Part shown: piece after piece, positions 15,117 through 23,017 of the stretch
Layout of the letters: every line of letters starts with the position of its first letter
Numbering within the stretch: position 1 is the stretch's first letter
Assembly (NCBI GenBank): GCA_029779845.1
Contig: JAKOZT010000008.1
Coordinates: forward strand, 1 to 52,420
Direction: 5' to 3'
Origin: Pseudomonadota bacterium
GTDB taxonomy: Bacteria; Pseudomonadota; Gammaproteobacteria; Burkholderiales; Burkholderiaceae_C
Length of the DNA: 52,420 nucleotides
Translations under genes and position numbers: made by a program
The notes under the pieces: generated by a model
Database searches by the model: none
What the model was told of the DNA's origin: nothing
The model's input: the letters and a program-made list of their open reading frames with translations, nothing else

Positions 15117-15246
15117 ATCTAGGCTCCGCATGAGGTTTCATGTGGGCGGAGTCCCGGGCGAACCAAAGACTTGCGGCGTAACTCAGCGCCGCACAGGGTC
15201 GCCTGAGTCCGCTGACTGTGAGAAACGGTGCGGGCAGATTTGTTGA

Positions 15247-15397
15247 ACCTCCATCACCGACAAGTCGAACGGCATCGGCGGGTGGCGGCTGCGCTGTCGC
15301 TTCGATGGCAAGGAGGCGATGCCTCGACGTCTATTCCGAGGTGCCGCTCGCCCGGGCCTGCCGACGACGGGACGGACGCTGCGACCTCGGCAAGGCG
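15247..15397 (+). pseudogene. Remnant of a second P4-type integrase (N-terminal part, frameshifted)
   Basis: One frame reads TSITDKSNGIGGWRLRCRFDGKEAMP (15247-15324), and a second, shifted by one base, reads LDVYSEVPLARACRRRDGRCDLGKA (15323-15397). Joined, they match the DUF4102 arm-binding domain of P4-type integrases (compare HGWRFDYSLHGKRR...LGTYPDVSLAAARDRARA in the intact int). A stop at 15244 precedes it and no catalytic domain follows. It lies just outside attR, so an older element probably used the same ssrA site and decayed. Confidence 0.7.
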
Positions 15398-15537
15398 TAT
15401 CTCGACGATCGGTGCCAACAGCGCGCCCAGCGGCTCGGCATCGGGCCTGACCGCTGCCGCCGCGGCAGCCTGCCTGTGGCGGCGCGTGCGGGCCTTCACC
15501 AGCGCCGCCATGCCGCGCGGCGGCGGGCGCCTGGCCT

Positions 15538-16902
15538 TCATGCGCCGAACGGCACCATCGGCGGCGTGTCGTTCCGGCTGGGCGTGCAGCATTCGCGCGC
15601 CCAACGCTGCGCCGCCACGGCGATGGGGCCCAGTGCAGCCTGGAAGCCCGGGTGCGAGGCCAGCGGTTCTGGACACCAGCCCGGCGGGTACAACGGCCGG
15701 CCCAGGGCCAAATCGAGCAGCGCGCCCAGCGGGCCGGTGCGCAGGGCCGCTGCGTCCTCGATGGCTGGGCTGCCGCGCACGCGCTGCGCCGGCTGGCGAA
15801 AGGCCTGAGCCAGCGTCTCGCGGAAATGCCCGATCAGGCCCAGCAGGTAGGCTGCGCGAGCCAGCGCCAAATCGTCTGGCGCCAGCCGTCCGGCCGCGAG
15901 TTCCAGGAAGCGCGCCAGTGCCAACGCCTTGACGTGCCAGTCGCCCGGCGGCATCTCGCCGACGGTGGTCTGCCACAGCGCTTCCAGCCAGGCGCACAGG
16001 ACGTGGCGTGGCATGGCCTCGACCAGCTCGCGCAGGCTGCCCACCTCTCTGGGCGCGCCGTCGTCGGTCTGCAGGTCGACGAGCAGCCACAGCCGCAGCG
16101 CCAGCGCTGGATCGCGCGCCAGCACGGTAGCCAGCGATTGCGCCGGCGCCGCGTTGCGCGCCATCCAGTGCAGGCGGTGCACGCCGCGCCGCGAGCAGGC
16201 CGGAAGGCGCAGACAGGCGATGGGCGTTGGCAGGCCGATCCGATAGCCCTGAAACAGGTCGAAGCCCAGGCGGCGCGCTTCCTGCAGCGCGGTCTCATCC
16301 TCCAGCTTCTCGGCCAGCGTCGGCTTGCCGTGCACCCGGGCCAGCGCCAGCAGCGTGGCCACCTCCCTGTGTGTGGCCAGGCGCATGTCGATCTTCACGA
16401 TGTCGATCCAGGGCAGCAGCGCCAGGCGTTCATCGCGTGCGTGGCTCACGTCGTCCAGCGCGAAGCGGTAGCCGCGCGCGCGCAGCGCCTCGACGCGCCG
16501 GCGCACTGCGTCGGTGACGACGATGGATTCGAGCAGTTCGATGACGCCCAGGCGCGGCCCGATGGCTTCGACGACCGGGGACAGCAGCGTCGGCCCGTCG
16601 ACGTTGACGTACAGCGGTTTGCCGCCGTCGCCGGCCTCGTCCAGCCCGAGGCTGAAAGCGGCGGTGCACAGCACCTCGCTGGTGGCGTGCAGACCGGAGT
16701 CCATGCACGACGCGTCGCCGTCGCCGAGGCCGCGGTAGAGCAACTCGTAGCCGCGGGTCTTGCCGGCTGCATCGACGATGGGCTGGTGCGTCAGCGCGTC
16801 GAAGACATCCGTCAGGCCGGCAGTGAACAGGTCGAGCGAGTCGGGCGGCGACTGCGCTTCGGACGGGACCGGCGCAACGGGCGGGCATCGAGTGGCTTGC
16901 AT
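15538..16902 (-). CDS. EAL-HDOD signalling protein (YuxH-like)
   Basis: 454 aa with an N-terminal EAL domain (about 35-235) and a C-terminal HDOD domain (about 240-430). The EAL motifs appear kept: YELLYR (ExLxR), YVNVD, IELLE, ALDDVS, DIVKID, LAEKLED and FQGYRIG, so c-di-GMP phosphodiesterase or binding activity is possible. HDOD domains are non-catalytic HD relatives used in signalling. Together the layout is that of the YuxH/CdgJ group, which often affects motility. The start ATG follows a gene-free 164-base region with ATTACAC-type palindromes, so it may be controlled by the regulators upstream. Its stop overlaps an unconvincing short frame running into the integrase remnant. Confidence 0.85.
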   Translation of the reverse strand: MQATRCPPVAPVPSEAQSPPDSLDLFTAGLTDVFDALTHQPIVDAAGKTRGYELLYRGLGDGDASCMDSGLHATSEVLCTAAFSLGLDEAGDGGKPLYVNVDGPTLLSPVVEAIGPRLGVIELLESIVVTDAVRRRVEALRARGYRFALDDVSHARDERLALLPWIDIVKIDMRLATHREVATLLALARVHGKPTLAEKLEDETALQEARRLGFDLFQGYRIGLPTPIACLRLPACSRRGVHRLHWMARNAAPAQSLATVLARDPALALRLWLLVDLQTDDGAPREVGSLRELVEAMPRHVLCAWLEALWQTTVGEMPPGDWHVKALALARFLELAAGRLAPDDLALARAAYLLGLIGHFRETLAQAFRQPAQRVRGSPAIEDAAALRTGPLGALLDLALGRPLYPPGWCPEPLASHPGFQAALGPIAVAAQRWARECCTPSRNDTPPMVPFGA

Positions 16903-16951
16903 CGTGTTCTCTCCATCGGCACCGGGGCGGTGGGGTCGGTGCCCGACAGGA

Positions 16952-16996
16952 AATTACACATCAAGTTTATGAAAATATCAACACAGCGTGTATTTT
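16952..16996 (-). promoter_or_regulatory. Operator-like sequences upstream of the EAL-HDOD gene
   Basis: On the minus strand, 16977-16996 reads AATACACGCTGTGTTGAT, close to the palindrome ATTACAC-N5-GTGTAAT found at 17552-17570. A half-site ATTACACA lies at 16953-16960. Both are in the 111 bases between the regulator's terminator and the EAL-HDOD start. They suggest shared control of this gene by the neighbouring repressor pair. Confidence 0.45.
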
Positions 16997-17013
16997 CGAT
17001 GCGTGAGCGCATG

Positions 17014-17036
17014 AAAAAGCCCGCGCGAAGCGGGCT
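17014..17036 (-). terminator. Rho-independent terminator of the CI-like regulator
   Basis: On the minus strand AGCCCGC pairs with GCGGGCT, followed by TTTTT. It lies 30 bases after the regulator's stop codon and separates it from the EAL-HDOD gene. Confidence 0.8.
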
Positions 17037-17066
17037 GGCTGAGTGCGAAGCGGCGTGGCCGAGGCT

Positions 17067-17495
17067 TCAGGCCTTGCGCGTGCCGGTGCGGTATCTCTTC
17101 TCCCCGGCCAGCGGCTGCGCACGGGGCAGGGTCTCCATACCGAGGTGCAACCGCACCAGGTTCTCGACCCTGCGCAGCTCTTCCGGCGGCAGTCTTCTGA
17201 GGGCGGCCGTCAGTTCGTAGGACAAGGGGGCCGACGCGCCCGGGTGCGGCAGTGTGCCGGGCGCTGGGTCCCGAGTGGGCACGGATTTCTGCGCCGGCCC
17301 GGCGCGGCCTATCAACTCTTCGATCGAACGGGCGAGTACTGCCGCCACCGGCGCGTGCCATTCGGGCGGCATGCCGCGGGTCTTCCAGTTCGTGATGTCC
17401 TGGGGCGTGGCGCCCACTTGGCGTGCCAGTTCCGATTGGTTCCAACCCCTGGCCTTCGCCCAAGCCAAAGCCCTGTCGATGGGTCTGTTTTCCAC
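17067..17495 (-). CDS. CI-like HTH repressor
   Basis: 142 aa. Residues about 5-55 form an HTH of the Cro/CI kind (IDRALAWAKARGWNQSELARQVGATPQDITNWKTRGMPPEWHAPVAAVL). The C-terminal half (TAALRRLPPEELRRVENLVRLHLGME) may dimerise. There is no S24 peptidase domain, so it is not cleaved like lambda CI. It starts at GTG 17495 and is divergent from the YdaS-like gene, with 81 bases between. The pair has the structure of a phage lysogeny switch without a surrounding prophage; it may be a relic or a captured regulator. Confidence 0.7.
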   Translation of the reverse strand: MENRPIDRALAWAKARGWNQSELARQVGATPQDITNWKTRGMPPEWHAPVAAVLARSIEELIGRAGPAQKSVPTRDPAPGTLPHPGASAPLSYELTAALRRLPPEELRRVENLVRLHLGMETLPRAQPLAGEKRYRTGTRKA

Positions 17496-17540
17496 CGACC
17501 GACTCTAAACAGAATGTGAATACTCGTGTTAAACGATATG

Positions 17541-17570
17541 TTGACAAAAGAATTACACGTAGTGTGTAAT
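17541..17570 (+). promoter_or_regulatory. Promoter with embedded palindromic operator, leaderless start
   Basis: TTGACA (17541-17546, perfect) and TGTAAT (17565-17570, five of six) are 18 bases apart. The perfect palindrome ATTACAC-N5-GTGTAAT (17552-17570) fills the spacer and the -10 box, so a bound repressor would block polymerase. The expected transcription start, seven bases after the -10 box, is the A of the ATG at 17577, meaning a leaderless mRNA as for lambda cI from PRM. Confidence 0.75.
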
Positions 17571-17576
17571 AAAGGA

Positions 17577-17840
17577 ATGCGAGATGCACTTGAGCAAGCC
17601 ATCGAGGCATGCGATGGCGCCACCAACCTGGCGGCCGCCATCGGCGCGTCGGTCCAGCGGCTCAGCAACTGGCGTTCTCGCGGCGTGCCCGCCGAGTTCT
17701 GCCCGCGCATCGAGCGCGTGACGCGCGGGCTGGGTCGGCCGGTGTTGTGCGAGGCGCTGCGCCCGGACATCGAATGGTCGGTCCTGCGGCAGCCCGACAG
17801 CGCGGGCCCGGCGCGCCGCAAGCGCGCGCCGAAGGACTAA
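17577..17840 (+). CDS. Cro/YdaS-like regulator
   Basis: 87 aa: MRDALEQAIEACDGATNLAAAIGASVQRLSNWRSRGVPAEFCPRIERVTRGLGRPVLCEALRPDIEWSVLR. The HTH and the following VPAEFCPxIER...CExLRPDIxWxVLR pattern are those of the YdaS antitoxin/Cro family found in prophage switches. I chose ATG 17577 because the promoter places the RNA start exactly there; an ATG at 17538 lies upstream of the promoter. It faces away from the CI-like gene. No toxin (YdaT) follows; the next gene is an unrelated membrane protein. Confidence 0.75.
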   Translation: MRDALEQAIEACDGATNLAAAIGASVQRLSNWRSRGVPAEFCPRIERVTRGLGRPVLCEALRPDIEWSVLRQPDSAGPARRKRAPKD

Positions 17841-17932
17841 CAGCCGCGCGGTCCGGGAGCGCGCGCAGCTCGTCCTCGCATGGCTACCGCGAGGAAGCGC
17901 CGGGCCAACGCAGGGAAGAGGTAAGGGTTGTC

Positions 17933-18982
17933 GTGCCGGAAAATGACAGGATGACCCGGAGCACCACCTTCGTCCTCGAGCGCCTCGCCGCGCTGTGCCT
18001 GCTGGCCGTGCTGCTGCTGTGGGCGGGCTTCGCCTTCGGCACCGAATCCACCTGGTGGATCGAGCTGCTGCGCTATCTGCCGTACCCGGCCTTCCTCGCG
18101 CCGGCGCTGCTCGCGCTGCTGCTGTCGTGGCCTTCAGGCTGGCGCTGGCGTGGGGCATCGCTGGCCGCGCTGGCGATCGTGCTGGTCGGCGTGATGGACC
18201 TGCAACTGCATCGCGGCGACACGCCGGGAGGCGCGCCGCTGCGCGTGATGAGCTTCAACGCCAAGGCCTACCAGGCCGGCGACACGCCCGACGGCTTCGC
18301 GCGCATCGCCTGGGAGATCGCGCTGCACGACGCCGACGTGATCGCCTTGCAGGATGCCAACTTCGCAGCCGACAACATGCCCGAGCGCCTGCCCGCGCCG
18401 ATCAAGGCGGCGCTCGGCGATCGGCAGGTGTTCCTGTCGGGCCAGTACCTCGTTGCCAGCCGGCATCCGATGCGCGATTGCCGCCCGGGCAGCATCTCGT
18501 TTCCCGGCGAGCGCCACCACTACGTGACCTGCACGATCACGGCGCACGGCGTGGAGTTCGACTTCGCCACCGCGCACCTGCTGTCGCCGCGCGAGGGCCT
18601 GAACGCGACACGCCGCGAGCGCCTCGGCGGGCTGGCCGAGTGGCGCGAGAACTTCGCGATGCGCATGCTGCAGTCGCACCGGCTCGCGCAGGATCTGGCC
18701 GCGCAGGCGCGGCCGCTGGTGCTGGCGGGCGACCTCAACGCGCCCGATTCGTCGCCGGTGATCGCGCGGCTGCGCGATGCCGGCCTGCGCGACAGCTTCG
18801 CCGCCGCCGGCGTCGGCTATGGCTACAGCTACGGCCATTCGCTGCGGCCGCGCTTTTCGTTCCTGCGCATCGACCACATCATGGTCAGCGGCGAAATCGG
18901 CGTGAAGGACAGCTTCGTCGGCGGCGCCGAGGCCTCGGCGCACCGGCCCGTGATCGCCGATCTGTGGCTGGCGCGCCGTTGA
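17933..18982 (+). CDS. Membrane-anchored endonuclease/exonuclease/phosphatase-family protein
   Basis: 349 aa. Two or three hydrophobic segments at the N-terminus (LAALCLLAVLLLWAGFAFG; YPAFLAPALLALLLSWPSG; GASLAALAIVLVGVMDL) anchor it in the inner membrane. The C-terminal EEP domain carries LRVMSFNAKAY, DVIALQD, a later AGDLNAPDSSPVIARLRDAGLRDSF and IDHIMVS. The usual catalytic Glu of LQE is replaced by Asp (ALQDAN), and ASAHRPVIADLW supplies the final His. The substrate is unknown; the fold cleaves phosphodiester or phosphomonoester bonds. I prefer GTG 17933 because AAGGG lies six bases upstream; ATG 17951 is the alternative. Confidence 0.75.
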   Translation: MPENDRMTRSTTFVLERLAALCLLAVLLLWAGFAFGTESTWWIELLRYLPYPAFLAPALLALLLSWPSGWRWRGASLAALAIVLVGVMDLQLHRGDTPGGAPLRVMSFNAKAYQAGDTPDGFARIAWEIALHDADVIALQDANFAADNMPERLPAPIKAALGDRQVFLSGQYLVASRHPMRDCRPGSISFPGERHHYVTCTITAHGVEFDFATAHLLSPREGLNATRRERLGGLAEWRENFAMRMLQSHRLAQDLAAQARPLVLAGDLNAPDSSPVIARLRDAGLRDSFAAAGVGYGYSYGHSLRPRFSFLRIDHIMVSGEIGVKDSFVGGAEASAHRPVIADLWLARR

Positions 18983-18997
18983 GGCGCGCCTCGCCGG

Positions 18998-19843
18998 TCA
19001 CACCGCCACCGGCGCCTTGATCGCCGCGTGGTGCTGGTACGCCAGCACCTCGAAGTCTTCGTACTCGTAGTCGAAGAGGGTCGCCGGCTTGCGCTTGATG
19101 TTCAGCAGCGGGTAGGGGTAGGGCGCGCGCGACAGCTGCAGCTCGACCTGCTCGAAGTGGTTGCTGTAGATGTGGCAGTCGCCGCCGGTCCAGACGAAGT
19201 CGCCCACGTCCAGATCGCATTGCTGCGCGAGCATGTGCGTCAGCAGCGCGTAGCTGGCGATGTTGAAGGGCACGCCGAGGAAGATGTCGGCGCTGCGCTG
19301 GTAGAGCTGGCACGAGAGCCTGCCCCGAGCCGAAGGCGAGTCGCCGGGCGCCACGTAGAACTGGAAGAACGCATGGCAGGGCAGCAGCGCCATCTTCGGC
19401 AGCTCGGCCACGTTCCAGGCGCTGACGATGATGCGGCGCGAGTCCGGGTTGGTCTTGAGCTGCTTGACCACCTCGGCGATCTGGTCGACGTGGCCGCCGT
19501 CGGGCGTCGGCCAGCTGCGCCACTGCACGCCGTAGACGGGGCCGAGGTCGCCGTCGGGCCGCGCCCATTCGTCCCAGATCGTCACGCCGCGTTCCTGCAG
19601 CCAGCGCGCATTGCCGTCGCCGCGCAGGAACCACAGCAGCTCGAGGATGATGGACTTCAGGTGCACCTTCTTGGTGGTCACCAGCGGAAAGCCTTCGCGC
19701 AGGTCGAAGCGCATCTGGTGGCCGAACACGCTGCGCGTGCCGGTGCCGGTGCGGTCGGCCTTGGCCACGCCATGCGTGTAGACATGGCGCATGAAGTCCT
19801 CGTACTGCGAGCGGGCCGGGCGAGGCGAAACAGCGTTCTGCAT
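18998..19843 (-). CDS. thyA: Thymidylate synthase
   Basis: Converts dUMP to dTMP using methylene-tetrahydrofolate, in the cytoplasm. At 281 aa it is slightly longer than the 264-aa Escherichia coli enzyme through a short N-terminal tail and an insertion near residue 168. Key features are all present: the arginine loop [12 protein letters not shown], the folate-site segment GVQWRSW, the nucleophile C156 in [11 protein letters not shown], the [25 protein letters not shown] block, and [21 protein letters not shown] box ends seven bases before the ATG, so the mRNA is probably leaderless. It is the single most secure housekeeping gene in this part. Confidence 0.97.
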   Translation of the reverse strand: MQNAVSPRPARSQYEDFMRHVYTHGVAKADRTGTGTRSVFGHQMRFDLREGFPLVTTKKVHLKSIILELLWFLRGDGNARWLQERGVTIWDEWARPDGDLGPVYGVQWRSWPTPDGGHVDQIAEVVKQLKTNPDSRRIIVSAWNVAELPKMALLPCHAFFQFYVAPGDSPSARGRLSCQLYQRSADIFLGVPFNIASYALLTHMLAQQCDLDVGDFVWTGGDCHIYSNHFEQVELQLSRAPYPYPLLNIKRKPATLFDYEYEDFEVLAYQHHAAIKAPVAV

Positions 19844-19850
19844 CGCCCGG

Positions 19851-19856
19851 ATTCTA
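19851..19856 (-). promoter_or_regulatory. Probable -10 box of thyA
   Basis: TAGAAT on the minus strand ends seven bases before the thyA ATG, placing the RNA start at or next to the start codon. The -35 region falls in the 3' end of the OmpA-like gene and has no strong match. Confidence 0.4.
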
Positions 19857-19859
19857 GGA

Positions 19860-20516
19860 TCAGCTCTGCGGCGCCGGCTCGCGCAGGAAGATCTCGACGC
19901 GGCGGTTGTGCGCCCGGCCGGCCTCGCTGCCGTTGTCGGCCACCGGCTCGCGCGAGCCGCGCCCTTCGGTCTCGATGCGCGTGGGCGCCACGCCGCGCCC
20001 GGCGAGGTAGTCGCGCACGCTGTGGGCGCGGTCGAGCGACAGCGGGTTGTTGATCGCGTCGCTGCCGGTGCTGTCGGTGTGGCCGACCACGCGCACGCGC
20101 GCGGTCGTGTCCAGGCCCTGCGCGAACTGGTCGAGCACCGGGCGCATCTCGGGCTTGATCGCCGAGCGGCCGACGTCGAACGAGAAGTCGCTCGGCACGT
20201 TGACCTTCAGCTCGTTCTGCGCGGTGCGCTCGACGGCGATGCCGGTGCCCTGCGTGGCCTTCTCCATCGCGGCGCGCTTGTCCTCCATGCGCTTGGACCA
20301 CAGGTTGCCGGCCACCGCGCCGAGCGCGCCGCCCACCACCGCGCCGGTGCCGGCCTTGCCGCCGGTGGCCGAGCCGAGCACCGCGCCGGCCACGGCGCCG
20401 ATGCCCGCGCCGGTGGCGGTGCCCTTCTGGCGTTCGCTCATGTCGGCGCAGCCGGCCAGCAGCGCGGCGGCGGCCAGGGTGGCCAGGGCGGGGGTGCGAA
20501 GCGAAGTCCTCGTCAT
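19860..20516 (-). CDS. OmpA-family lipoprotein
   Basis: 218 aa. The signal peptide ends in a lipobox ([10 protein letters not shown]), so the protein is lipidated and probably sits in the outer membrane facing the periplasm. A glycine-zipper region follows ([42 protein letters not shown], about 32-72). The C-terminal OmpA/MotB domain binds peptidoglycan ([50 protein letters not shown]). The ATG at 20516 has GAGAAGGAG upstream. It resembles the YfiB/YiaD group and links envelope and cell wall. Confidence 0.88.
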   Translation of the reverse strand: MTRTSLRTPALATLAAAALLAGCADMSERQKGTATGAGIGAVAGAVLGSATGGKAGTGAVVGGALGAVAGNLWSKRMEDKRAAMEKATQGTGIAVERTAQNELKVNVPSDFSFDVGRSAIKPEMRPVLDQFAQGLDTTARVRVVGHTDSTGSDAINNPLSLDRAHSVRDYLAGRGVAPTRIETEGRGSREPVADNGSEAGRAHNRRVEIFLREPAPQS

Positions 20517-20621
20517 GCTGTTCTCCTTCTCGGGTTTCGTGATGCGGCAAGGGCCGCACCGCTTCGAGTGTGACCGACGCGTGGAGTTCGCCATGTCGGA
20601 CGGCGCCGGTATCGGCCTGTA

Positions 20622-22439
20622 TCAGTCGTGCTCCACGCCGAACTGCAGCGCCGCGAGCCGGCTGTAGAGGCCGCCGGCCTCGGAGAGCTGCGCGTGCGTG
20701 CCGCTCTCGACGATGCGCCCGGCTTCCATCACCACGATGCGGTCGGCGCTCTGCACGGTGGCCAGGCGGTGGGCGATGACCAGCGTGGTGCGGTCCTTCA
20801 TCGCCGATTCGAGCGCGGCCTGCACCATGCGCTCGCTCTCGGCGTCGAGCGCGCTGGTGGCCTCGTCGAGCAGCAGCAGCGGCGGGTTCTTCAGCATCGC
20901 GCGCGCGATCGCGATGCGCTGCTTCTGCCCGCCCGACAGGCGCACGCCGCGCTCGCCGAGGAAGGTCTTGTAGCCCTCGGGCAGCGCCATGATGAAATCG
21001 TGCGCAAACGCCGCCTTGGCCGCGGCGATCACCTCGTCGTCGCTCGCCCCGGGGCGGCCGTAGCGGATGTTCTCCAGCGCGTCGGCCGAGAAGATCACGC
21101 TGTCCTGCGGCACGATGCCGATGCGCTCGCGCAGCGCTTCGAGCGAAGCCTCGCGCACCGGCACGCCGTCGACTTCCACCGTGCCTTCGCCGACGTCGTA
21201 GAAGCGCAGCAGCAGCTGGAACACCGTGCTCTTGCCGGCGCCGCTGGGGCCCACCAGCGCGACCGTCTCGCCCGGCTTCACGGCGAGGTCGAAAGACGCC
21301 AGCGCCGCGTGGCCGGGCCGCGACGGGTAGCGGAAGCTCACGCCGCGCAGCGCCAGCGACGAGCCGCCGCGCGTGGCCGGCAGCGCGCGCGGCCGCGCCG
21401 GCGAGGCGATGCTCGACTGCGTGGCGAGCAGCTCCATCAGCCGCTCGGTGGCGCCGGCGGCGCGCAGCAGGTCGCCGTAGACCTCGGACAGCACCGCGAC
21501 CGAACTGACGAGGATGGTCACGTAGACCACCGTCTGCGCCAGGTGGCCGGCGCTCATCTGCCCTTGCAGCACCGCCTGCGTGCCCTGGTACAGGCCCCAC
21601 AGCAGCGCGCCGAAGGTGGCGCTGATGATGAAGGCGACGAGGAAGGAGCGCACCGTGGTGCGCCGTCGCGCCGTCTCGAAGGCGTTCTCGGTGGCGGCGT
21701 CGAAGCGCCGCGCCTCGCGCCCTTCCTGCGTGAAGCTCTGCACCACCGGCACGGCGTTGAGTACCTCGGCGGCGATCGCGCTCGAATCGGCCACGCGGTC
21801 CTGGCTGGCGCGGCTCAGCTTGCGCACGCGCCGGCCCAGCCACAGGCTGGGCAGCACCACCAGCACCAGCGTGCCCAGCACCTGCGACATCACGTAGGGG
21901 TTGGTGACGATCAGCATCACCATCGCGCCCACGCCCATCACGGTGTTGCGCAGGCCCATGCTCAGGCTCGAGCCGATCACCGTCTGCACCAGCGTCGTGT
22001 CGGTGGTCAGGCGCGACAGCACCTCGCCGGTCTGCGTGCTCTCGAAGAACTCCGGGCTCTGCCGCAGCACGTGCGCGTAGACGGCGTTGCGCAGGTCGGC
22101 GGTGACGCGCTCGCCCAGCCAGGTGACCATGTAGAAGCGCGCCGCCGAGAACACGCCGAGCGCCGCGCCGACGGCGAAGAGGGCGAGGAAGTGCCCGCGC
22201 AGCGCCATCACGCGCTCGCCCGGGTCGGCGGCGACCAGGCCCGAGTCGATCAGCGACTTCAGCGCGATCGGCAGCGCCAGCGTGGTCAGCGCCGCCATCA
22301 CGAGGAAGAAGCCCGCCAGCGCGATGCGGCCGCGGTACGGGCGCAGGAAAGGCGTCAGGCCGGACAGGGAGCGCACGTGGCGCGGGGGAGTGGAGGGTGC
22401 GTCGCTCGACGCTCGAATGGCGCTCTTGTTCGATGGCAT
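20622..22439 (-). CDS. MsbA-like ABC exporter (fused TMD-NBD)
   Basis: 605 aa. Residues about 30-330 form six membrane helices (ABC_membrane domain) and about 355-595 the ATPase: Walker A LVGPSGAGKST, Q-loop GIVPQDSVIFS, signature RLSGGQKQRIAIARAML, Walker B LLLLDEATSALD, and H-loop LVIAHRLATV. It works as a homodimer in the inner membrane, exporting lipids, peptides or drugs. Similar genes in related bacteria are often labelled MsbA or lipid A exporter, but the true substrate cannot be read from sequence. It is divergent from the marR operon. Confidence 0.9.
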   Translation of the reverse strand: MPSNKSAIRASSDAPSTPPRHVRSLSGLTPFLRPYRGRIALAGFFLVMAALTTLALPIALKSLIDSGLVAADPGERVMALRGHFLALFAVGAALGVFSAARFYMVTWLGERVTADLRNAVYAHVLRQSPEFFESTQTGEVLSRLTTDTTLVQTVIGSSLSMGLRNTVMGVGAMVMLIVTNPYVMSQVLGTLVLVVLPSLWLGRRVRKLSRASQDRVADSSAIAAEVLNAVPVVQSFTQEGREARRFDAATENAFETARRRTTVRSFLVAFIISATFGALLWGLYQGTQAVLQGQMSAGHLAQTVVYVTILVSSVAVLSEVYGDLLRAAGATERLMELLATQSSIASPARPRALPATRGGSSLALRGVSFRYPSRPGHAALASFDLAVKPGETVALVGPSGAGKSTVFQLLLRFYDVGEGTVEVDGVPVREASLEALRERIGIVPQDSVIFSADALENIRYGRPGASDDEVIAAAKAAFAHDFIMALPEGYKTFLGERGVRLSGGQKQRIAIARAMLKNPPLLLLDEATSALDAESERMVQAALESAMKDRTTLVIAHRLATVQSADRIVVMEAGRIVESGTHAQLSEAGGLYSRLAALQFGVEHD

Positions 22440-22505
22440 GCGGCGAGTCTAGGGGAGGGCTTCAAAACCCCCGGGTCCGGCCCGGGAATTGTTTGTTAAG
22501 GCAGA

Positions 22506-22521
22506 ATTTGCCTATGCAAAT
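22506..22521 (+). promoter_or_regulatory. Palindrome over the marR start codon, likely MarR operator
   Basis: ATTTGC-N4-GCAAAT is a perfect inverted repeat covering the marR ATG (22514). MarR proteins bind 16-20 bp palindromes in their own promoter regions. The adjacent AT-rich stretch (about 22487-22510) should hold the promoter. Binding here would repress the whole efflux operon. Confidence 0.55.
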
Positions 22522-23017
22522 ATTGTCACGGCAGAAGACCGCCTCGCCGCCGCCCTACGACGGCGCCCACTACGAGGTGGCCGAGAGCATCGGTCACCAG
22601 CTCGTCAGCCTGGTGCAGATGATGCGCCGCGAGGTCGAGCTGCGCATGGCGCGCCACGACCTCACCGACGCGCAGTGGAAGCCGCTGTGGCTGCTCAAGA
22701 GCGGCCGCGCCGCCACCGCGATCGAGCTGGCGCGCGAGGCCTGCGTCGATGCCGGCGCGGTCACGCGCATGGTCGACCGGCTCGAGGACAAGGGCCTGAT
22801 CGAGCGCGTGCGCTCCGAGACCGACCGGCGCGTCGTGCACCTGCGCCTGACGCCCGCCGGCGAGGCCGCCGCGGCGCACATCCCGCACGTGCTGGCCTCG
22901 GTGAACAACGATCTGCTGCAAGGCTTCTCGGAGCGCGACTGGAAGCAGCTGCGCCGCCTCGTCGAACGCATGCTCGCCAACGCGCAAACGCTGCAAGGCG
23001 CCGAGGAGCACGCATGA
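22514..23017 (+). CDS. MarR-family repressor of the efflux operon
   Basis: 167 aa. It is a winged-helix dimer: LTDAQWKPLWLLKSGRAATAIELAREACVDAGAVTRMVDRLEDKGLIERVRSETDRRVVHLRLTPAGEAA contains the recognition helix and the DR...RL wing. Flanking helices dimerise. It heads a nodT-emrA-emrB operon, and its stop overlaps the next start (ATGA). The expected behaviour is release from DNA on binding a phenolic or antibiotic-like ligand, as for EmrR in Escherichia coli. Confidence 0.88.
   Translation: MQILSRQKTASPPPYDGAHYEVAESIGHQLVSLVQMMRREVELRMARHDLTDAQWKPLWLLKSGRAATAIELAREACVDAGAVTRMVDRLEDKGLIERVRSETDRRVVHLRLTPAGEAAAAHIPHVLASVNNDLLQGFSERDWKQLRRLVERMLANAQTLQGAEEHA

Noticed and set aside
15254..15541. 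Short minus-strand frame whose ATG overlaps the EAL-HDOD stop
   Set aside because: Low-complexity Arg/Ala-rich, overlaps the integrase relic, and no family pattern; the ATGA overlap alone is weak evidence. Could be a truncated old gene.
20628..22499. 623-aa plus-strand frame opposite the ABC exporter
   Set aside because: Shadow of the exporter, rich in His/Arg/Gln/Ala.
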